Source of the DNA: Lacihabitans sp. CCS-44
Lineage (GTDB): Bacteria; Bacteroidota; Bacteroidia; Cytophagales; Spirosomataceae
Assembly: GCF_024343735.1 (NCBI RefSeq)
Contig: NZ_RJUE01000009.1
Span: forward strand, 1 to 64,000
DNA length: 64,000 bases
Reading direction: 5' to 3'
The position numbers and the translations under genes were made by a program. This document shows positions 25,204-34,875 of this stretch, piece by piece; within the stretch, counting starts at the first letter, position 1; every line of letters starts with the position of its first letter. A model generated the notes under the pieces. It searched no databases, was not told the origin of the DNA, and saw nothing but the letters and a program-made list of their open reading frames with translations.

Positions 25204-26475
25204 TTATAGAGCAGCAACTTTCTGTCTTAATTCTTCCAAAATCACCTCTTTCATCAAGAGCTTCCTTTTTTGAGTTTTAAGGTTCGACTGCATCATCTGA
25301 TCCATTTCATAGCCTTGGCTCTGGCCGTCATAGCTATGTATCAAGTCTTCCAAGTCGGTCCTTGCACGTTTTACAATGTTCTCCATCTCTCTGTACTTGG
25401 TGAGGTCTTTTTGCTTGTCGCTCAGGAAGTTGAAAGTAGGATATTTACGGGCAATTACTTTGAACAAATAACTTAATTCGAATATCTTATCACAAGCAGC
25501 TCTAAACCTCTCAGCTACATTTCTATCTGCCAAATGAGCAGGTACTCTTATTGTTTTCCACTCATTCAAGAGATACTTGGCCCTGTTTGTAGCCGAAATC
25601 ATATCTTCCGATTCTGCAAGTTTTTCAACCTCCTTCACCATCTTCATTTGAGCTTCAATTCTTGGGTCAACTCTACGTTTTGGCACAATACCTTTCGACC
25701 TACAATATCTATCATAGAAAAGCGAAGTAGGTTTTTTGAAGTTTTTATAAAGAACTTTCAACACCTTAGGAGGAATATCACCAATGATTTTCCACTCTGT
25801 CTGCATGTTTTTAAGATCCAAAAACGCCTCATCCCAATCGGTTCGACTTTGTAACTCCTCTCCTTTTCTGATAAGTTCGTTGTATTTGTAGATTCGCTCG
25901 TCGATAATACGATTTTGCTCTTCAAAAAACACTTTCCGAGCTTGGTAAAAAGTATCCAAAATAGACTTGAAGTCCTCTTCTATTTTGTCATTCAATTCCT
26001 TTTCTACAGGCCCAGTCCTAATCCATTTTGTCCTGATTTCTTGAAGAATATCGGCGGTATCTTTCCAATCATCGCTGTGTTCATAAGGTCTAGCTTCTTC
26101 AATAAGTGCTCGTTTAATTTCGAGATTAGATGACTGATTTTCACCAATCAATGAAGTAAGGCTTCCTTCTAAAACATCAAGTTTTTCGAGTAATGGAATA
26201 AAATTGCCGATGCCATCAAAATTCAATAACCTCTTGCGAAGCTGAATGAGTTTGGTAAGGTAAGAACCTTTGTTTTGGGCTTCCTCGATTTCGGATTCGA
26301 GCTGATTCACCTTAGATACGGCTATGTCGTATCGATTAATGAAGTACTGAAAAGCTTCCTCTTCTGTTCTTTTTACTTCTCCAATTTGTCGGTCGGGCAT
26401 ACCCATATACCCTTTTAAAAATACCTTACTATCAAGGATGTAAGCGTATTCGTTTTCTAATGTAACGCCTTTCAT
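25204..26475 (-). CDS. DUF349 domain protein
   Basis: The 423-residue cytoplasmic protein is mainly helical with at least three DUF349 repeats, each showing the pattern W-[KR]-x-I-x-x-x-x-R...R-x-x-x-x-x-F (about 135-195, 205-275, 295-370). Examples are DILQEIRTKWIRTGPVEKE and TEWKIIGDIPPKVLK. DUF349 proteins are widespread in Bacteroidota; no enzymatic function is established, though nucleic-acid or ribosome association has been suggested. It is divergent from ettA, a ribosome-associated factor. Confidence 0.85.
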   Translation of the reverse strand: MKGVTLENEYAYILDSKVFLKGYMGMPDRQIGEVKRTEEEAFQYFINRYDIAVSKVNQLESEIEEAQNKGSYLTKLIQLRKRLLNFDGIGNFIPLLEKLDVLEGSLTSLIGENQSSNLEIKRALIEEARPYEHSDDWKDTADILQEIRTKWIRTGPVEKELNDKIEEDFKSILDTFYQARKVFFEEQNRIIDERIYKYNELIRKGEELQSRTDWDEAFLDLKNMQTEWKIIGDIPPKVLKVLYKNFKKPTSLFYDRYCRSKGIVPKRRVDPRIEAQMKMVKEVEKLAESEDMISATNRAKYLLNEWKTIRVPAHLADRNVAERFRAACDKIFELSYLFKVIARKYPTFNFLSDKQKDLTKYREMENIVKRARTDLEDLIHSYDGQSQGYEMDQMMQSNLKTQKRKLLMKEVILEELRQKVAAL

Positions 26476-26618
26476 AATTTAAGGAGTGGCTACTTTTTGT
26501 TTGTAAAAATGGTTTTAAAAATGTAAAAATCGCTGTTTTTTTGCATATTACAAAGTAAGGTAACGATATTTGTACAAAAAAATAATATAACGGTTTTAAT
26601 ATTTACTAAAATTTTGAT

Positions 26619-28283
26619 ATGAGCGAACAAATAATCTTTTCGATGGCTGGCGTAAGCAAGATTATTCCACCCCAAAGACAAGTTTTGAAAAACATATATC
26701 TTTCGTTTTTTTACGGTGCCAAAATTGGTGTTTTAGGTCTAAATGGCTCAGGAAAGTCTACCCTTTTGAGGGTTATTGCTGGTATTGATAAAAACATCAA
26801 CGGCGAGGTAGTTTTTTCGCCCGGTTATTCCGTGGGAATGCTCGAACAAGAACCCCAATTGGACCCCAACAAAACAGTTAAGGAAATTGTGGAAGAAGGA
26901 GTTCAAGAAATTGTGAATTTACTCAAAGAATTTGACGAAATAAACGAAGCTTTTGCCAACCCAGACGCAGATTTTGACAAGCTAATGGAACGCCAAGGCG
27001 ATGTACAGGAAAAGCTTGATGCAGCAGATGCTTGGGAGCTTGACAGCCGACTTGAAAGAGCCATGGACGCACTTCGTTGTCCGCCGAGCGAAGCTAAAAT
27101 CAGTACTCTTTCGGGAGGTGAAAAAAGACGGGTGGCTTTGTGTAGATTACTATTGCAACAACCTGACGTACTGCTACTTGACGAACCTACCAACCACTTA
27201 GATGCAGAATCGGTTTTGTGGCTTGAACAATATCTTAACCAGTACAAAGGAACAGTAATAGCCGTAACCCACGATAGGTATTTCCTAGATAATGTGGCGG
27301 GTTGGATTTTAGAACTTGACCGTGGAGAGGGTATTCCTTGGAAAGGAAATTATTCGTCGTGGCTGGAGCAAAAACAAAACCGTTTGGCTCAAGAAGAAAA
27401 GTCGCAATCGAAGAGACAAAAATCTTTGGAGCGTGAGCTTGAATGGGTAAAAATGAGCCCGAAAGGAAGGTCTGCAAAAGGAAAGGCAAGATTGAATGCC
27501 TATGATAATTTGCTCAACCAAGACGTAAAAGAAAAAGAAGAAAAACTGGAGTTATTTATACCACCGGGACCAAGACTGGGCAATAAAGTAATTGAAGCGA
27601 CAGGCATAAAAATGGGCTTTGAGGATAGATTACTTTACGAAAATCTGAACTTCTCATTGCCCCCTGCTGGAATTGTGGGAATAATTGGGCCAAATGGTGC
27701 GGGTAAAACAACACTTTTCAAACTCATTACCGGGCAGTTAAAACCACTGGAAGGCACTTTTGACGTGGGTGAGACAGTGAAAATAGCTTACGTAGATCAG
27801 GAGCATGATAAACTTGACCCGAATAAATCTGTTTATGAGCTCATCTCGGAAGGAAACGACTGGATAATGTTGGGCAACAAACAGGTAAATGCACGAGCTT
27901 ATGTGAGTAAGTTTAACTTTGGTGGTTCAGACCAAGAAAAGAAAATTGGCGTTCTTTCAGGAGGTGAAAGAAACCGAGTTCATTTGGCGATGATGCTCAA
28001 AGAAGGTGGCAATTTACTGCTCCTTGATGAACCAACCAACGACTTGGACATCAACACCTTAAGAGCCCTGGAAGAAGCCCTAGAAAACTTTGCTGGTTGT
28101 GCCGTAGTCATCTCTCACGATAGGTGGTTTTTGGACAGAATCGCTACGCACATTTTGGCTTTTGAAGGTGATTCTAACGTGGTTTGGTTTGAAGGAAACT
28201 TCTCAGAATATGAAGAAAACCACCGCAAACGCATGGGCAACGACCTCACTCCTAAAAGAATTAAGTACCGTAAACTTCAATAA
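26619..28283 (+). CDS. ettA: Energy-dependent translational throttle protein (ABC-F)
   Basis: The 554-residue protein has two ABC ATPase domains without membrane spans: Walker A GLNGSGKST and GPNGAGKTT, signatures LSGGEKRRVAL and LSGGERNRVHLA, and Walker B ends DEPTNHLDA and DEPTNDLDI. A charged linker (KSQSKRQKSLERELEWVKM) lies between them, as in EttA. ABC-F EttA binds the ribosomal E site and gates early translation according to ATP/ADP ratio. The aminotransferase gene starts 2 bp after the stop, so the two are co-transcribed. Confidence 0.94.
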   Translation: MSEQIIFSMAGVSKIIPPQRQVLKNIYLSFFYGAKIGVLGLNGSGKSTLLRVIAGIDKNINGEVVFSPGYSVGMLEQEPQLDPNKTVKEIVEEGVQEIVNLLKEFDEINEAFANPDADFDKLMERQGDVQEKLDAADAWELDSRLERAMDALRCPPSEAKISTLSGGEKRRVALCRLLLQQPDVLLLDEPTNHLDAESVLWLEQYLNQYKGTVIAVTHDRYFLDNVAGWILELDRGEGIPWKGNYSSWLEQKQNRLAQEEKSQSKRQKSLERELEWVKMSPKGRSAKGKARLNAYDNLLNQDVKEKEEKLELFIPPGPRLGNKVIEATGIKMGFEDRLLYENLNFSLPPAGIVGIIGPNGAGKTTLFKLITGQLKPLEGTFDVGETVKIAYVDQEHDKLDPNKSVYELISEGNDWIMLGNKQVNARAYVSKFNFGGSDQEKKIGVLSGGERNRVHLAMMLKEGGNLLLLDEPTNDLDINTLRALEEALENFAGCAVVISHDRWFLDRIATHILAFEGDSNVVWFEGNFSEYEENHRKRMGNDLTPKRIKYRKLQ

Positions 28284-28285
28284 CA

Positions 28286-29107
28286 ATGCACCACTGTTGG
28301 TTTAATGGAAAAATAACCGAGGCAAACGCTACCCAAATAAACATCAACGACCTTGGTCTTATGAGAGGCTATGGGCTTTTTGATTATTTCAGAACTTATA
28401 ACCAAAAACCATTTCAGTGGGATTGGTATTGGGAGCGTTACGAACGCTCGGCAAAATTGCTAAAAATTCCGAATCCGATTACCAAAGAAGAAGCAAATGA
28501 AGTGGTTCTTTCCTTGATAAAATTGCACGGCGATGGTGAAGTAGCGATAAGATTTTTGTTGACCGGAGGATATACTTTTGACTCTGTGACTTCTGCAAAA
28601 CCCAATCTGATGATTATTTCAGAATCCTTACATTTTTCGTCTCCAAAAGACTATGAAACTGGCATAAAAGTAATGTCTTACGATTTCGTTCGTGACTTAC
28701 CAACCATAAAAAGCATTGACTATAAGCACTATATGATTCTGCAAAGCGAGCTAAAAGCCCAAAGTGCAGCCGATGTATTATTTCACAAAAACGGTGAAAT
28801 AAGTGAATTGAGCCGAAGCAATGTTTTTATTGTAAACGGAAATAAACTCATTACGCCCGACAAAAATATTTTGGAAGGAATTACCCGAAGAACCGTCTTA
28901 GAATTGGCCAAAAACGACTTTGAAATAGAACTTCGTTCAGTTGGTTTTCAAGAAACGCTGGATGCTGAGGAAGTATTTACTACAAGTACAACCAAGCGTG
29001 TTTTGCCCATCTCTAAAATCGACGAAAACATCATTGGTAATGGTGCCATTGGACCAAAGACGCAATTTTTGTTAGATAAAATCAATACTTTGGTAGAGAA
29101 TTGGTGA
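28286..29107 (+). CDS. Class IV PLP-dependent aminotransferase
   Basis: The 273-residue enzyme has the class IV fold: NINDLGLMRGYGLFDYFRTY near the N-terminus, DYKHYMILQSELKAQ with the PLP lysine near residue 148, and GEISELSRSNVFIVNG with ITPDKNILEGITRRTVLEL. This group includes branched-chain and D-amino-acid transaminases and 4-amino-4-deoxychorismate lyase; the active-site pattern does not let me separate them. It is translationally linked to ettA. Confidence 0.85.
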   Translation: MHHCWFNGKITEANATQININDLGLMRGYGLFDYFRTYNQKPFQWDWYWERYERSAKLLKIPNPITKEEANEVVLSLIKLHGDGEVAIRFLLTGGYTFDSVTSAKPNLMIISESLHFSSPKDYETGIKVMSYDFVRDLPTIKSIDYKHYMILQSELKAQSAADVLFHKNGEISELSRSNVFIVNGNKLITPDKNILEGITRRTVLELAKNDFEIELRSVGFQETLDAEEVFTTSTTKRVLPISKIDENIIGNGAIGPKTQFLLDKINTLVENW

Positions 29108-29436
29108 TGTCTCGCTAATAGCAACAAGCCGCATAGTCCCTGACGGAGACTCTGCTAAAACAAACGCCATTGTCAATTCATAGTCTCCCTTCAGGGGGCT
29201 TTGAATTGCACCACAATCTTCGACTTTCAATTGCAAACCACATTGTCCCAAACGGATACTTTGCTGTAACAAATGCTTTTCTATTGGCAAATATCATCAT
29301 TTTGTACTTTGTAAAATACACTTTTATAGACAAAATGTATTTTACAAAATACATTTTATGTATATTTTTGTATTTTCAATAATACACTTTGGAATACTTT
29401 TTGTACTTTTGAAAATACAATATTGTAAAATCTAGA
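29108..29436. other. Intergenic region: possible dispersed repeat, then AT-rich inverted repeats
   Basis: This 329-bp gap has no convincing gene. The first half (about 29110-29290) has a minus-strand open frame of 72 codons whose composition looks gene-like but has no recognisable family; the segment CTCCCTTCAGGGGG suggests a dispersed repeat. The second half is very AT-rich and holds the inverted repeats listed separately. Confidence 0.5.
29307..29430 (+). promoter_or_regulatory. Cluster of GTATTTTAC-like boxes with a perfect inverted repeat, upstream of an ATPase gene
   Basis: AAAATGTATTTT (29332-29343) and AAAATACATTTT (29346-29357) are perfect inverted arms around AC. The half-site GTAAAATAC/GTATTTTAC and relatives (TGTATTTTC, GAAAATAC, TGTAAAAT) recur about five times between 29307 and 29430, always near TTTGTACTTT or ACACTTT. 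This looks like a multi-site operator for the downstream gene. Confidence 0.5.
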
Positions 29437-30630
29437 ATGCAAGAGCTATTTGAAAGTCAAAATAGGGTATTAGAAAAGGTAAATTTGGACTTTAAACGTT
29501 CACTTTACGACACACTTCCGTGGGACGAAAGAGCCATTATGCTTATGGGTGCGAGAGGTACAGGCAAAAGCACGATTTTTCTGCAACATCTGAAAGAAAA
29601 CTTCCAAGCTGATGAAGCCTTGTACATAACTTTAGACGATATTTATTTCAAACAACACACTTTGGTGGAGACCACCCGAACTTTCTTGCAAAACGGGGGA
29701 AAGTTGTTGCTGATGGACGAAGTACACAAATACCCCGATTGGAGCAGAGAAATAAAGAATATCTATGATTTGATGCCCAATTTGAAAATGCTGTTTACGG
29801 GCTCATCGATTTTGGAATTACAAAAATCCAATACAGATTTGAGTAGACGCGTACTGAACTATTACTTGCCTGAGCTTTCGTTTAGAGAATTTTTGGGAAT
29901 AAAATATGGGTTAATTCTATCCAAATATACGCTTGAAGAGATTCTAAAAAATCATGTAGAAATAGCAAAAGACTTAAAAAACAAACTCGAAAACCCTTTG
30001 ATCTTTTTTAAAGAGTATTTAAAATCTGGAGCTTATCCGTTTTTTAAAGAAACAAACTTGGTGGATATCCGACTAAAACAAACCGTGAATCTAATCATAG
30101 ACACGGATATACCCAATGCCATACCTGTAGAGTTTTCGACTTTGAGCCAGTTGAAAAAACTACTGTACATTATAGCTCAAAGTGTGCCTTTTAAGCCAAA
30201 TATCACCAAACTAGCGGAACAAGTAGGCACGACAAGGCCAAAACTGTATGAAATGCTAAAAATGCTGGAAGCGGCCAAACTGATATATGGTCTATACCAC
30301 AGCAGCACCAATATTACGATTTTGAACAAACCCGAGAAAATATTCCTGCACAATACCAATTTGCTTTATGTATTCTCAGAAAATCAGCCAGAAATGGGAA
30401 CCATTAGAGAGACGTTTTTTATAAATATGCTCGAAAGTGCTGGCCACAAGGTAAATTATACCGAAAAAGGAGATTTCACCATCAACAACAAATGGACGTT
30501 TGAAGTGGGCGGAAGAAACAAAACCCAAAAACAAATCTCAGGCATTTCAAATGCTTTTTTGGCTATGGACGAAATAGAATATGGCTATGGAAATAGTATT
30601 CCTTTGTGGTTGCTGGGGTTTATGTATTAG
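29437..30630 (+). CDS. AAA-type ATP-binding protein with DUF4143 C-terminal region
   Basis: The 397-residue protein has a Walker A motif GARGTGKSTIF near residue 42, Walker B LLLMDEVHKYPDW near 96, and sensor LMLFTGSSILEL (FTGSS seen directly). The second half has the winged-helix and nuclease-like DUF4143 arrangement, including ITKLAEQVGTTRPKLYEML. These 'AAA_14/DUF4143' ATPases are common, patchily distributed and often acquired horizontally; function is unknown, though defence and mobile-element roles are suspected. The promoter region is unusually rich in palindromic boxes, suggesting tight or auto-regulation. Start at ATG 29437. Confidence 0.85.
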   Translation: MQELFESQNRVLEKVNLDFKRSLYDTLPWDERAIMLMGARGTGKSTIFLQHLKENFQADEALYITLDDIYFKQHTLVETTRTFLQNGGKLLLMDEVHKYPDWSREIKNIYDLMPNLKMLFTGSSILELQKSNTDLSRRVLNYYLPELSFREFLGIKYGLILSKYTLEEILKNHVEIAKDLKNKLENPLIFFKEYLKSGAYPFFKETNLVDIRLKQTVNLIIDTDIPNAIPVEFSTLSQLKKLLYIIAQSVPFKPNITKLAEQVGTTRPKLYEMLKMLEAAKLIYGLYHSSTNITILNKPEKIFLHNTNLLYVFSENQPEMGTIRETFFINMLESAGHKVNYTEKGDFTINNKWTFEVGGRNKTQKQISGISNAFLAMDEIEYGYGNSIPLWLLGFMY

Positions 30631-30808
30631 AAGAGACTCCGAGTATGTAGCTATACTCAGAATTATTACTTAAATATGGATTATTATAAGGAAGTCAGTG
30701 GCAAATACTCTTTCAAGACGAAAAAAGTATATCAATTAAAAATAGTAGTAATTTTGAGACATCCCTCATACAAACCACTATTCTAAATTGAACTAATTCT
30801 AAATTTAT

Positions 30809-31963
30809 ATGAGAAATTTTGGCTTCCTATTTATTTTTTATGCAGTTTTTTTCATTGATACAATGGCAATTTCTCAAAATAAAATTTCGGGGATTGTGAT
30901 TGATGAAACTACAAAAAGACCCATAATTGGAGTAAAGATTTTAGAAAACGAATCAAACATTCAAACTTTTACTAACGAGGAAGGTGAATTTGAAATAACA
31001 CTTAACACTCCGTTCAAAGCATTGACAATTACTCATGTCGAATATGAGAGAATGATTAAGACAAGCACCAAAGATTTACAAATTATTCCATTAGTACTAC
31101 TAGCAAAAAAATATGGATTAGAATTGCAAAATGAAAATTCCCTTGCCATTCTTACTTCCATAAAAAAAAACAAACAAAACGAGTTACCAAAAGATTACTT
31201 CTTAGCAGGATATTATAAGCAAGTTGCTGAGACTTCGAATTTGAAAAGTTTGGAAGAATGTACATTCACATTAAATTGGAATAATAAATGGGGAGCTTTG
31301 GGCTGGATACCTAAACATATTCGATTTGTGAACAGAAATAAAGAAAAGGCACTTGAAGGATCAGGATTTATTACTAATTTAACATTATATCTAAATGCTC
31401 TTGACATTTTGTCATTACCCCAAAGGGATAATAACTTAAGAGATATCTATAACATTGAAACAAGTCACTTTCTGAATTATGGCAAAGAAGACGAAATTAT
31501 TGTACTCAAATGCGAAGAAAATAGAAGTTCGCAGCTTAAACAAACAATGCTTTTTAATGGCGAATTCTATATCTCTACAAAAAACAACCAAGTAAAACGA
31601 ATTGTTGGCGAATATAAAAACGCAAAGACAAAGGATTACTTTGAAGTATTTCTAGATTGTCATTTTGAAACAAATAGAGATAGTAATAATACTTTGTCTT
31701 ATCAATTTTTAACTGAAACAAAAGAAGGTATAAAAAAGTATAAATCTGTTAATTATTTGTATCTCCAGGAAGAAAATAATAAAACATTAAATGTAAATGA
31801 CATTCAAAAATTAAAATACAATGTTCTAAGTAAACCTCCTTTGATGCCTTATAATCAAAGTTATTGGAAATCTATTAACATCATAAAAAGGGCAAAATCA
31901 GAAATAGATTTTATAAAAAATTGTGAAGAAAATGGTTCTTTTATATCAAAAGGAAAGTTGTAA
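30809..31963 (+). CDS. Secreted protein with carboxypeptidase-like regulatory domain
   Basis: The 384-residue product has a signal peptide (FGFLFIFYAVFFIDTMAISQ) and then an N-terminal CarboxypepD_reg-like Ig fold (GIVIDETTKRPIIGVKILEN; TNEEGEFEITL). The remaining 280 residues have no recognisable domain and are rich in Lys/Asn, with several aromatic beta-strands. Proteins of this layout are typical of Bacteroidota periplasm or surface but are mostly uncharacterised. It is a single gene with 178 bp of plain intergenic DNA before it. Confidence 0.75.
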   Translation: MRNFGFLFIFYAVFFIDTMAISQNKISGIVIDETTKRPIIGVKILENESNIQTFTNEEGEFEITLNTPFKALTITHVEYERMIKTSTKDLQIIPLVLLAKKYGLELQNENSLAILTSIKKNKQNELPKDYFLAGYYKQVAETSNLKSLEECTFTLNWNNKWGALGWIPKHIRFVNRNKEKALEGSGFITNLTLYLNALDILSLPQRDNNLRDIYNIETSHFLNYGKEDEIIVLKCEENRSSQLKQTMLFNGEFYISTKNNQVKRIVGEYKNAKTKDYFEVFLDCHFETNRDSNNTLSYQFLTETKEGIKKYKSVNYLYLQEENNKTLNVNDIQKLKYNVLSKPPLMPYNQSYWKSINIIKRAKSEIDFIKNCEENGSFISKGKL

Positions 31964-32087
31964 ATAAACAAAAACTTCCTTAATAAACCACAACTCACCT
32001 CCTAGACCCCACAAAGTCATAAACATACGCCTTTGACCATAAATATTAGCTATATAATATCTCTCACAAAACTAAATAATCAAGCAC

Positions 32088-32129
32088 AAAAAAATCCCCA
32101 TCATCTTAGAAAATCTAAAATGATGGGGA
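32088..32129 (-). terminator. Terminator of the class II aldolase gene
   Basis: TCCCCATCATCTTAGA (32095-32110) pairs with TCTAAAATGATGGGGA (32114-32129) with one mismatch and an AAA loop; a T run follows on the minus strand. It is 80 bp after the stop at 32209. A dispersed repeat (TTTGCGTCCAGCGACCTTGCGG) lies between, at about 32180-32200. Confidence 0.85.
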
Positions 32130-32208
32130 AATATAAATTTTCACCAAACAAGTCCTAAATACACCAAAGAAAACAAACCTTTGCGTCCAGCGACCTTGCG
32201 GTAAAAAA

Positions 32209-33291
32209 TTAATACAATCCTTCGCAACGATTGATACAATCTAGGTCTTCGAAAGCAACTTTCAATCTTGCTATCATAGACTCCTCGCCTTTACGCAACC
32301 ACACACGTGGGTCATAATATTTTTTGTTTGGAGAGTCAGCACCGTCTGGGCTACCCAACTGCGACTGAAGATATCCTTCTTTCTCTTTGTAATATTTCAA
32401 GATTCCCTCCCAAGTGCTCCATTGCATGTCGGTATCGATGTTCATTTTCACAGCACCGTATTCTATTGCCTCTCTGATTTCGGCACGGCTAGAGCCTGAA
32501 CCACCATGGAATACAAAATTAACTGGCAATTCACCCGTTCCGTATTTCTCGATGATATAATCTTGAGAGTTTTTCAAAATGATCGGTTGCAACGAAACAT
32601 TACCTGGCTTATAAACACCATGAACATTTCCAAATGCCGCCGCAATAGTGAAGTTTGGAGAAATTTTGCCCAATTCTTCGTAAGCATAAGCTACTTCTGA
32701 AGGTTGTGTATAAAGTTTTGAGCTATCAACGTCAGAATTATCAACGCCATCTTCTTCGCCACCAGTTACGCCTAATTCAATTTCCAAAGTCATGCCCATT
32801 TTAGACATTCTTTCTAAATATTTAGCACAAATCTCGATGTTTTCTTCGATTGGCTCTTCTGAAAGGTCAATCATGTGCGAGCTAAACAATGGGCTACCAG
32901 TAGCCGCAAAATGTTTTTCACTAGCATCCAAAAGTCCGTCTATCCAAGGCAATAATTTCTTTGCACAGTGGTCAGTGTGTAACACAACCGGCACGCCATA
33001 ATGCTCAGCCATTTGGTGAATATGCAATGCTCCTGAAATAGAACCCGCAATGGCAGCTTTTTGACCTTCGTTAGAAAGGCTTTTTCCTGCATAAAATATA
33101 CCTCCACCATTCGAAAACTGAATGATAACTGGAGAATTTACGGCTTTGGCCGTTTCTAATACTGCATTGATAGAGTTAGTTCCTACAACATTCACCGCAG
33201 GAAGGGCATAATTATTTTCGTTGGCATGACGCAACAATTGGTTGAGTGCTTCGCCTGTAACTACGCCCGGTTTGATCAAAGATTGGCTCAT
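32209..33291 (-). CDS. fbaA: Class II fructose-bisphosphate aldolase
   Basis: The 360-residue enzyme has class II aldolase features: the zinc ligands in VVLHTDHCAKKLLPW (His) and LEIELGVTGGEEDGVDN (Glu), AAAFGNVHGVYKPGN (His), and FVFHGGSGSS for phosphate binding. It cleaves fructose-1,6-bisphosphate in glycolysis and gluconeogenesis in the cytoplasm. The length of about 360 matches the longer class IIA group. Single gene with recognisable promoter (TACTTTTG box on the minus strand) and terminator. Confidence 0.95.
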   Translation of the reverse strand: MSQSLIKPGVVTGEALNQLLRHANENNYALPAVNVVGTNSINAVLETAKAVNSPVIIQFSNGGGIFYAGKSLSNEGQKAAIAGSISGALHIHQMAEHYGVPVVLHTDHCAKKLLPWIDGLLDASEKHFAATGSPLFSSHMIDLSEEPIEENIEICAKYLERMSKMGMTLEIELGVTGGEEDGVDNSDVDSSKLYTQPSEVAYAYEELGKISPNFTIAAAFGNVHGVYKPGNVSLQPIILKNSQDYIIEKYGTGELPVNFVFHGGSGSSRAEIREAIEYGAVKMNIDTDMQWSTWEGILKYYKEKEGYLQSQLGSPDGADSPNKKYYDPRVWLRKGEESMIARLKVAFEDLDCINRCEGLY

Positions 33292-33368
33292 AAATAAATT
33301 TTTAGAATTAAATTAAGTTTTTCTTGTATTTTCGACTGCTGAAGAATGTAATTAGCTAAGTAATGACA

Positions 33369-33402
33369 CAAAAGTACAAAATATATACTTTATCCTACCA
33401 AA
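33369..33402 (-). promoter_or_regulatory. Promoter of the aldolase gene
   Basis: On the minus strand TACTTTTG (plus coordinates 33369-33376) is preceded by TTTG (33399-33402) at 22 bp, within the range of the Bacteroidota consensus. It leaves a leader of about 70 nt. Confidence 0.6.
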
Positions 33403-33465
33403 AAAATCCAAGATTCTACGATTTGAAACTTATAACTTTTCCTAAAATCACATCCTTCAAAAGCA

Positions 33466-34176
33466 CTATTTTAGACTTAAAAAGTATTTTCTTTCGTGTT
33501 CTTCCATTTTTTCAATAGTATATCTCAAAGCTGTTCTTGGTATTACTTTGATGTGTTTTTCTAAAAACCCTTCAACTTCCTGACTTCCCCCTTTACTCCA
33601 AACTTCTCGCAGCATCCAGCCCACCGCTTTGTGAATTAAATCATGTTTGTGATTGAGTAGCATTTCGGCCAATTTAAAAGTCAGAGCAAAATCACCTTGT
33701 CGAATATAATAATGTGTCGAAATAATGGCAATTCGCTCTGACCAAAGATGGCCAGTTTTGGCTAAATTTTCTAAAACAGAATTATCTTTTGTTTCAAAAT
33801 AATATGGCCCGAGAATATACATGGAAGAACAATCCACCAAATCCCAGTTGTTTATATAAGAAATATTTCGAAGATAGAGATTTACGAAATCTGCTTTCTC
33901 ATCAAGTTTCTTCAATTTCTTGTATTTCAAAACAAGCAGTGTTAATGCCGTAAATCTTACCTCATGTATTTCGTCTTTTAACAACATTTCTATATCATGC
34001 AAGTTTACCAGATCTCTATAATGTTTACATACCTGATGCACTTCGGGATTGGTCAAACCAATAAAAACATCCCCTTCGGCATATTCGCCTTTACCATTTT
34101 TAAAATACTTGGCTTTGGAGATTGCCTTCTCTGGATTTGAAAGAAAAAGTAAGTCGTTTTTAACAGATTGATACAT
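33466..34176 (-). CDS. AlkD-like DNA alkylation repair protein
   Basis: The 236-residue all-helical protein matches the AlkD/HEAT-repeat family: KYFKNGKGEYAEGDVFIGL at the N-terminus and INNWDLVDCSS with the conserved aspartate used in glycosylase action, followed by RIAIISTHYYIRQGDF and KAVGWMLREVWSKGG. AlkD removes 3-methyl- and 7-methyl purines without base flipping. The key W and D residues are present, so activity is expected. Single gene, divergent from the reductase gene at 34246. Confidence 0.88.
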   Translation of the reverse strand: MYQSVKNDLLFLSNPEKAISKAKYFKNGKGEYAEGDVFIGLTNPEVHQVCKHYRDLVNLHDIEMLLKDEIHEVRFTALTLLVLKYKKLKKLDEKADFVNLYLRNISYINNWDLVDCSSMYILGPYYFETKDNSVLENLAKTGHLWSERIAIISTHYYIRQGDFALTFKLAEMLLNHKHDLIHKAVGWMLREVWSKGGSQEVEGFLEKHIKVIPRTALRYTIEKMEEHERKYFLSLK

Positions 34177-34245
34177 AAAATAAGTATTTTAGAACTCTTT
34201 AAGGTATTTTTTGTTGAAATAGTAACCGTAAAAATCTGAATTTAA

Positions 34246-34782
34246 ATGTCAAAAACCAAAATAGGAATAATAGTAGGAACGAACAGAAAAGATTCAAGAA
34301 CCGAAGAAATAGCTATTTATTATTCCAAAAAAATCAAAGAGGCCGGATTTGAAACCAGTTTTATTAATCTGATAGACTTGCCCCACGACTTTGCATTTTC
34401 TGCACTTTATGACAATGGTGGCAAGAACCCTGAATTTCAAAAAATACAAGCCAAAATAGATGAGTGTCAAAAACTTGTTTTTATCTTACCAGAATACAAT
34501 GGCTCTTATCCAGGAGTTTTAAAAACTTTTGTGGATGGATTGAGACACCCAGACAGTTTGGCTTTTAAAAAAGTAGCTTTAGTGGGTGTTTCTTCAGGTG
34601 TTTTGGGGAATGCCGTTGGACTTGGGCATTTCGACAATGTTTTGAGCTATCTCAACGCCAACGTAATGGGCCTAAGAATAAAACTAGGAAACATTAATCA
34701 GCACTTTTCAGATGGAGTTTTCACCAATCCTATCTACCAGAATTTTACCGAAAAACAGATTAAAAATTTCCTTGAATTTTAG
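34246..34782 (+). CDS. NADPH-dependent FMN reductase family oxidoreductase
   Basis: The 178-residue flavodoxin-like protein has the FMN-phosphate loop GTNRKDSRTEEIA near residue 12, and PEYNGSYPGVLKTFVD near 82, the signature of the family. It should reduce FMN or quinone/azo-type substrates in the cytoplasm. The start has no obvious promoter box. A single gene; no context clue to the substrate. Confidence 0.88.
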   Translation: MSKTKIGIIVGTNRKDSRTEEIAIYYSKKIKEAGFETSFINLIDLPHDFAFSALYDNGGKNPEFQKIQAKIDECQKLVFILPEYNGSYPGVLKTFVDGLRHPDSLAFKKVALVGVSSGVLGNAVGLGHFDNVLSYLNANVMGLRIKLGNINQHFSDGVFTNPIYQNFTEKQIKNFLEF

Positions 34783-34841
34783 TTTCGTCTATTTCTTTTG
34801 GCTTAGCATCAATTAATATTTAGAATAATAAAATTTTATTC

Positions 34842-34849
34842 TAAATTTG
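34842..34849 (+). promoter_or_regulatory. -7 element before the DUF1080 gene
   Basis: TAAATTTG matches TAnnTTTG, 27 bp before the ATG at 34876. No clear TTTG partner is visible. Confidence 0.45.
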
Positions 34850-34875
34850 AAATCCAATAACCTTATTTTACAAAA

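Noticed and set aside
26619-28283. ettA as an exporter for the lasso peptide
   Set aside because: It lacks membrane spans and has the EttA linker, and lies 16 kb away in an unrelated gene context.
29072-29290. Minus-strand ORF of 72 codons overlapping the aminotransferase end
   Set aside because: No recognisable family, it overlaps a well-supported gene, and the region looks like a dispersed repeat.
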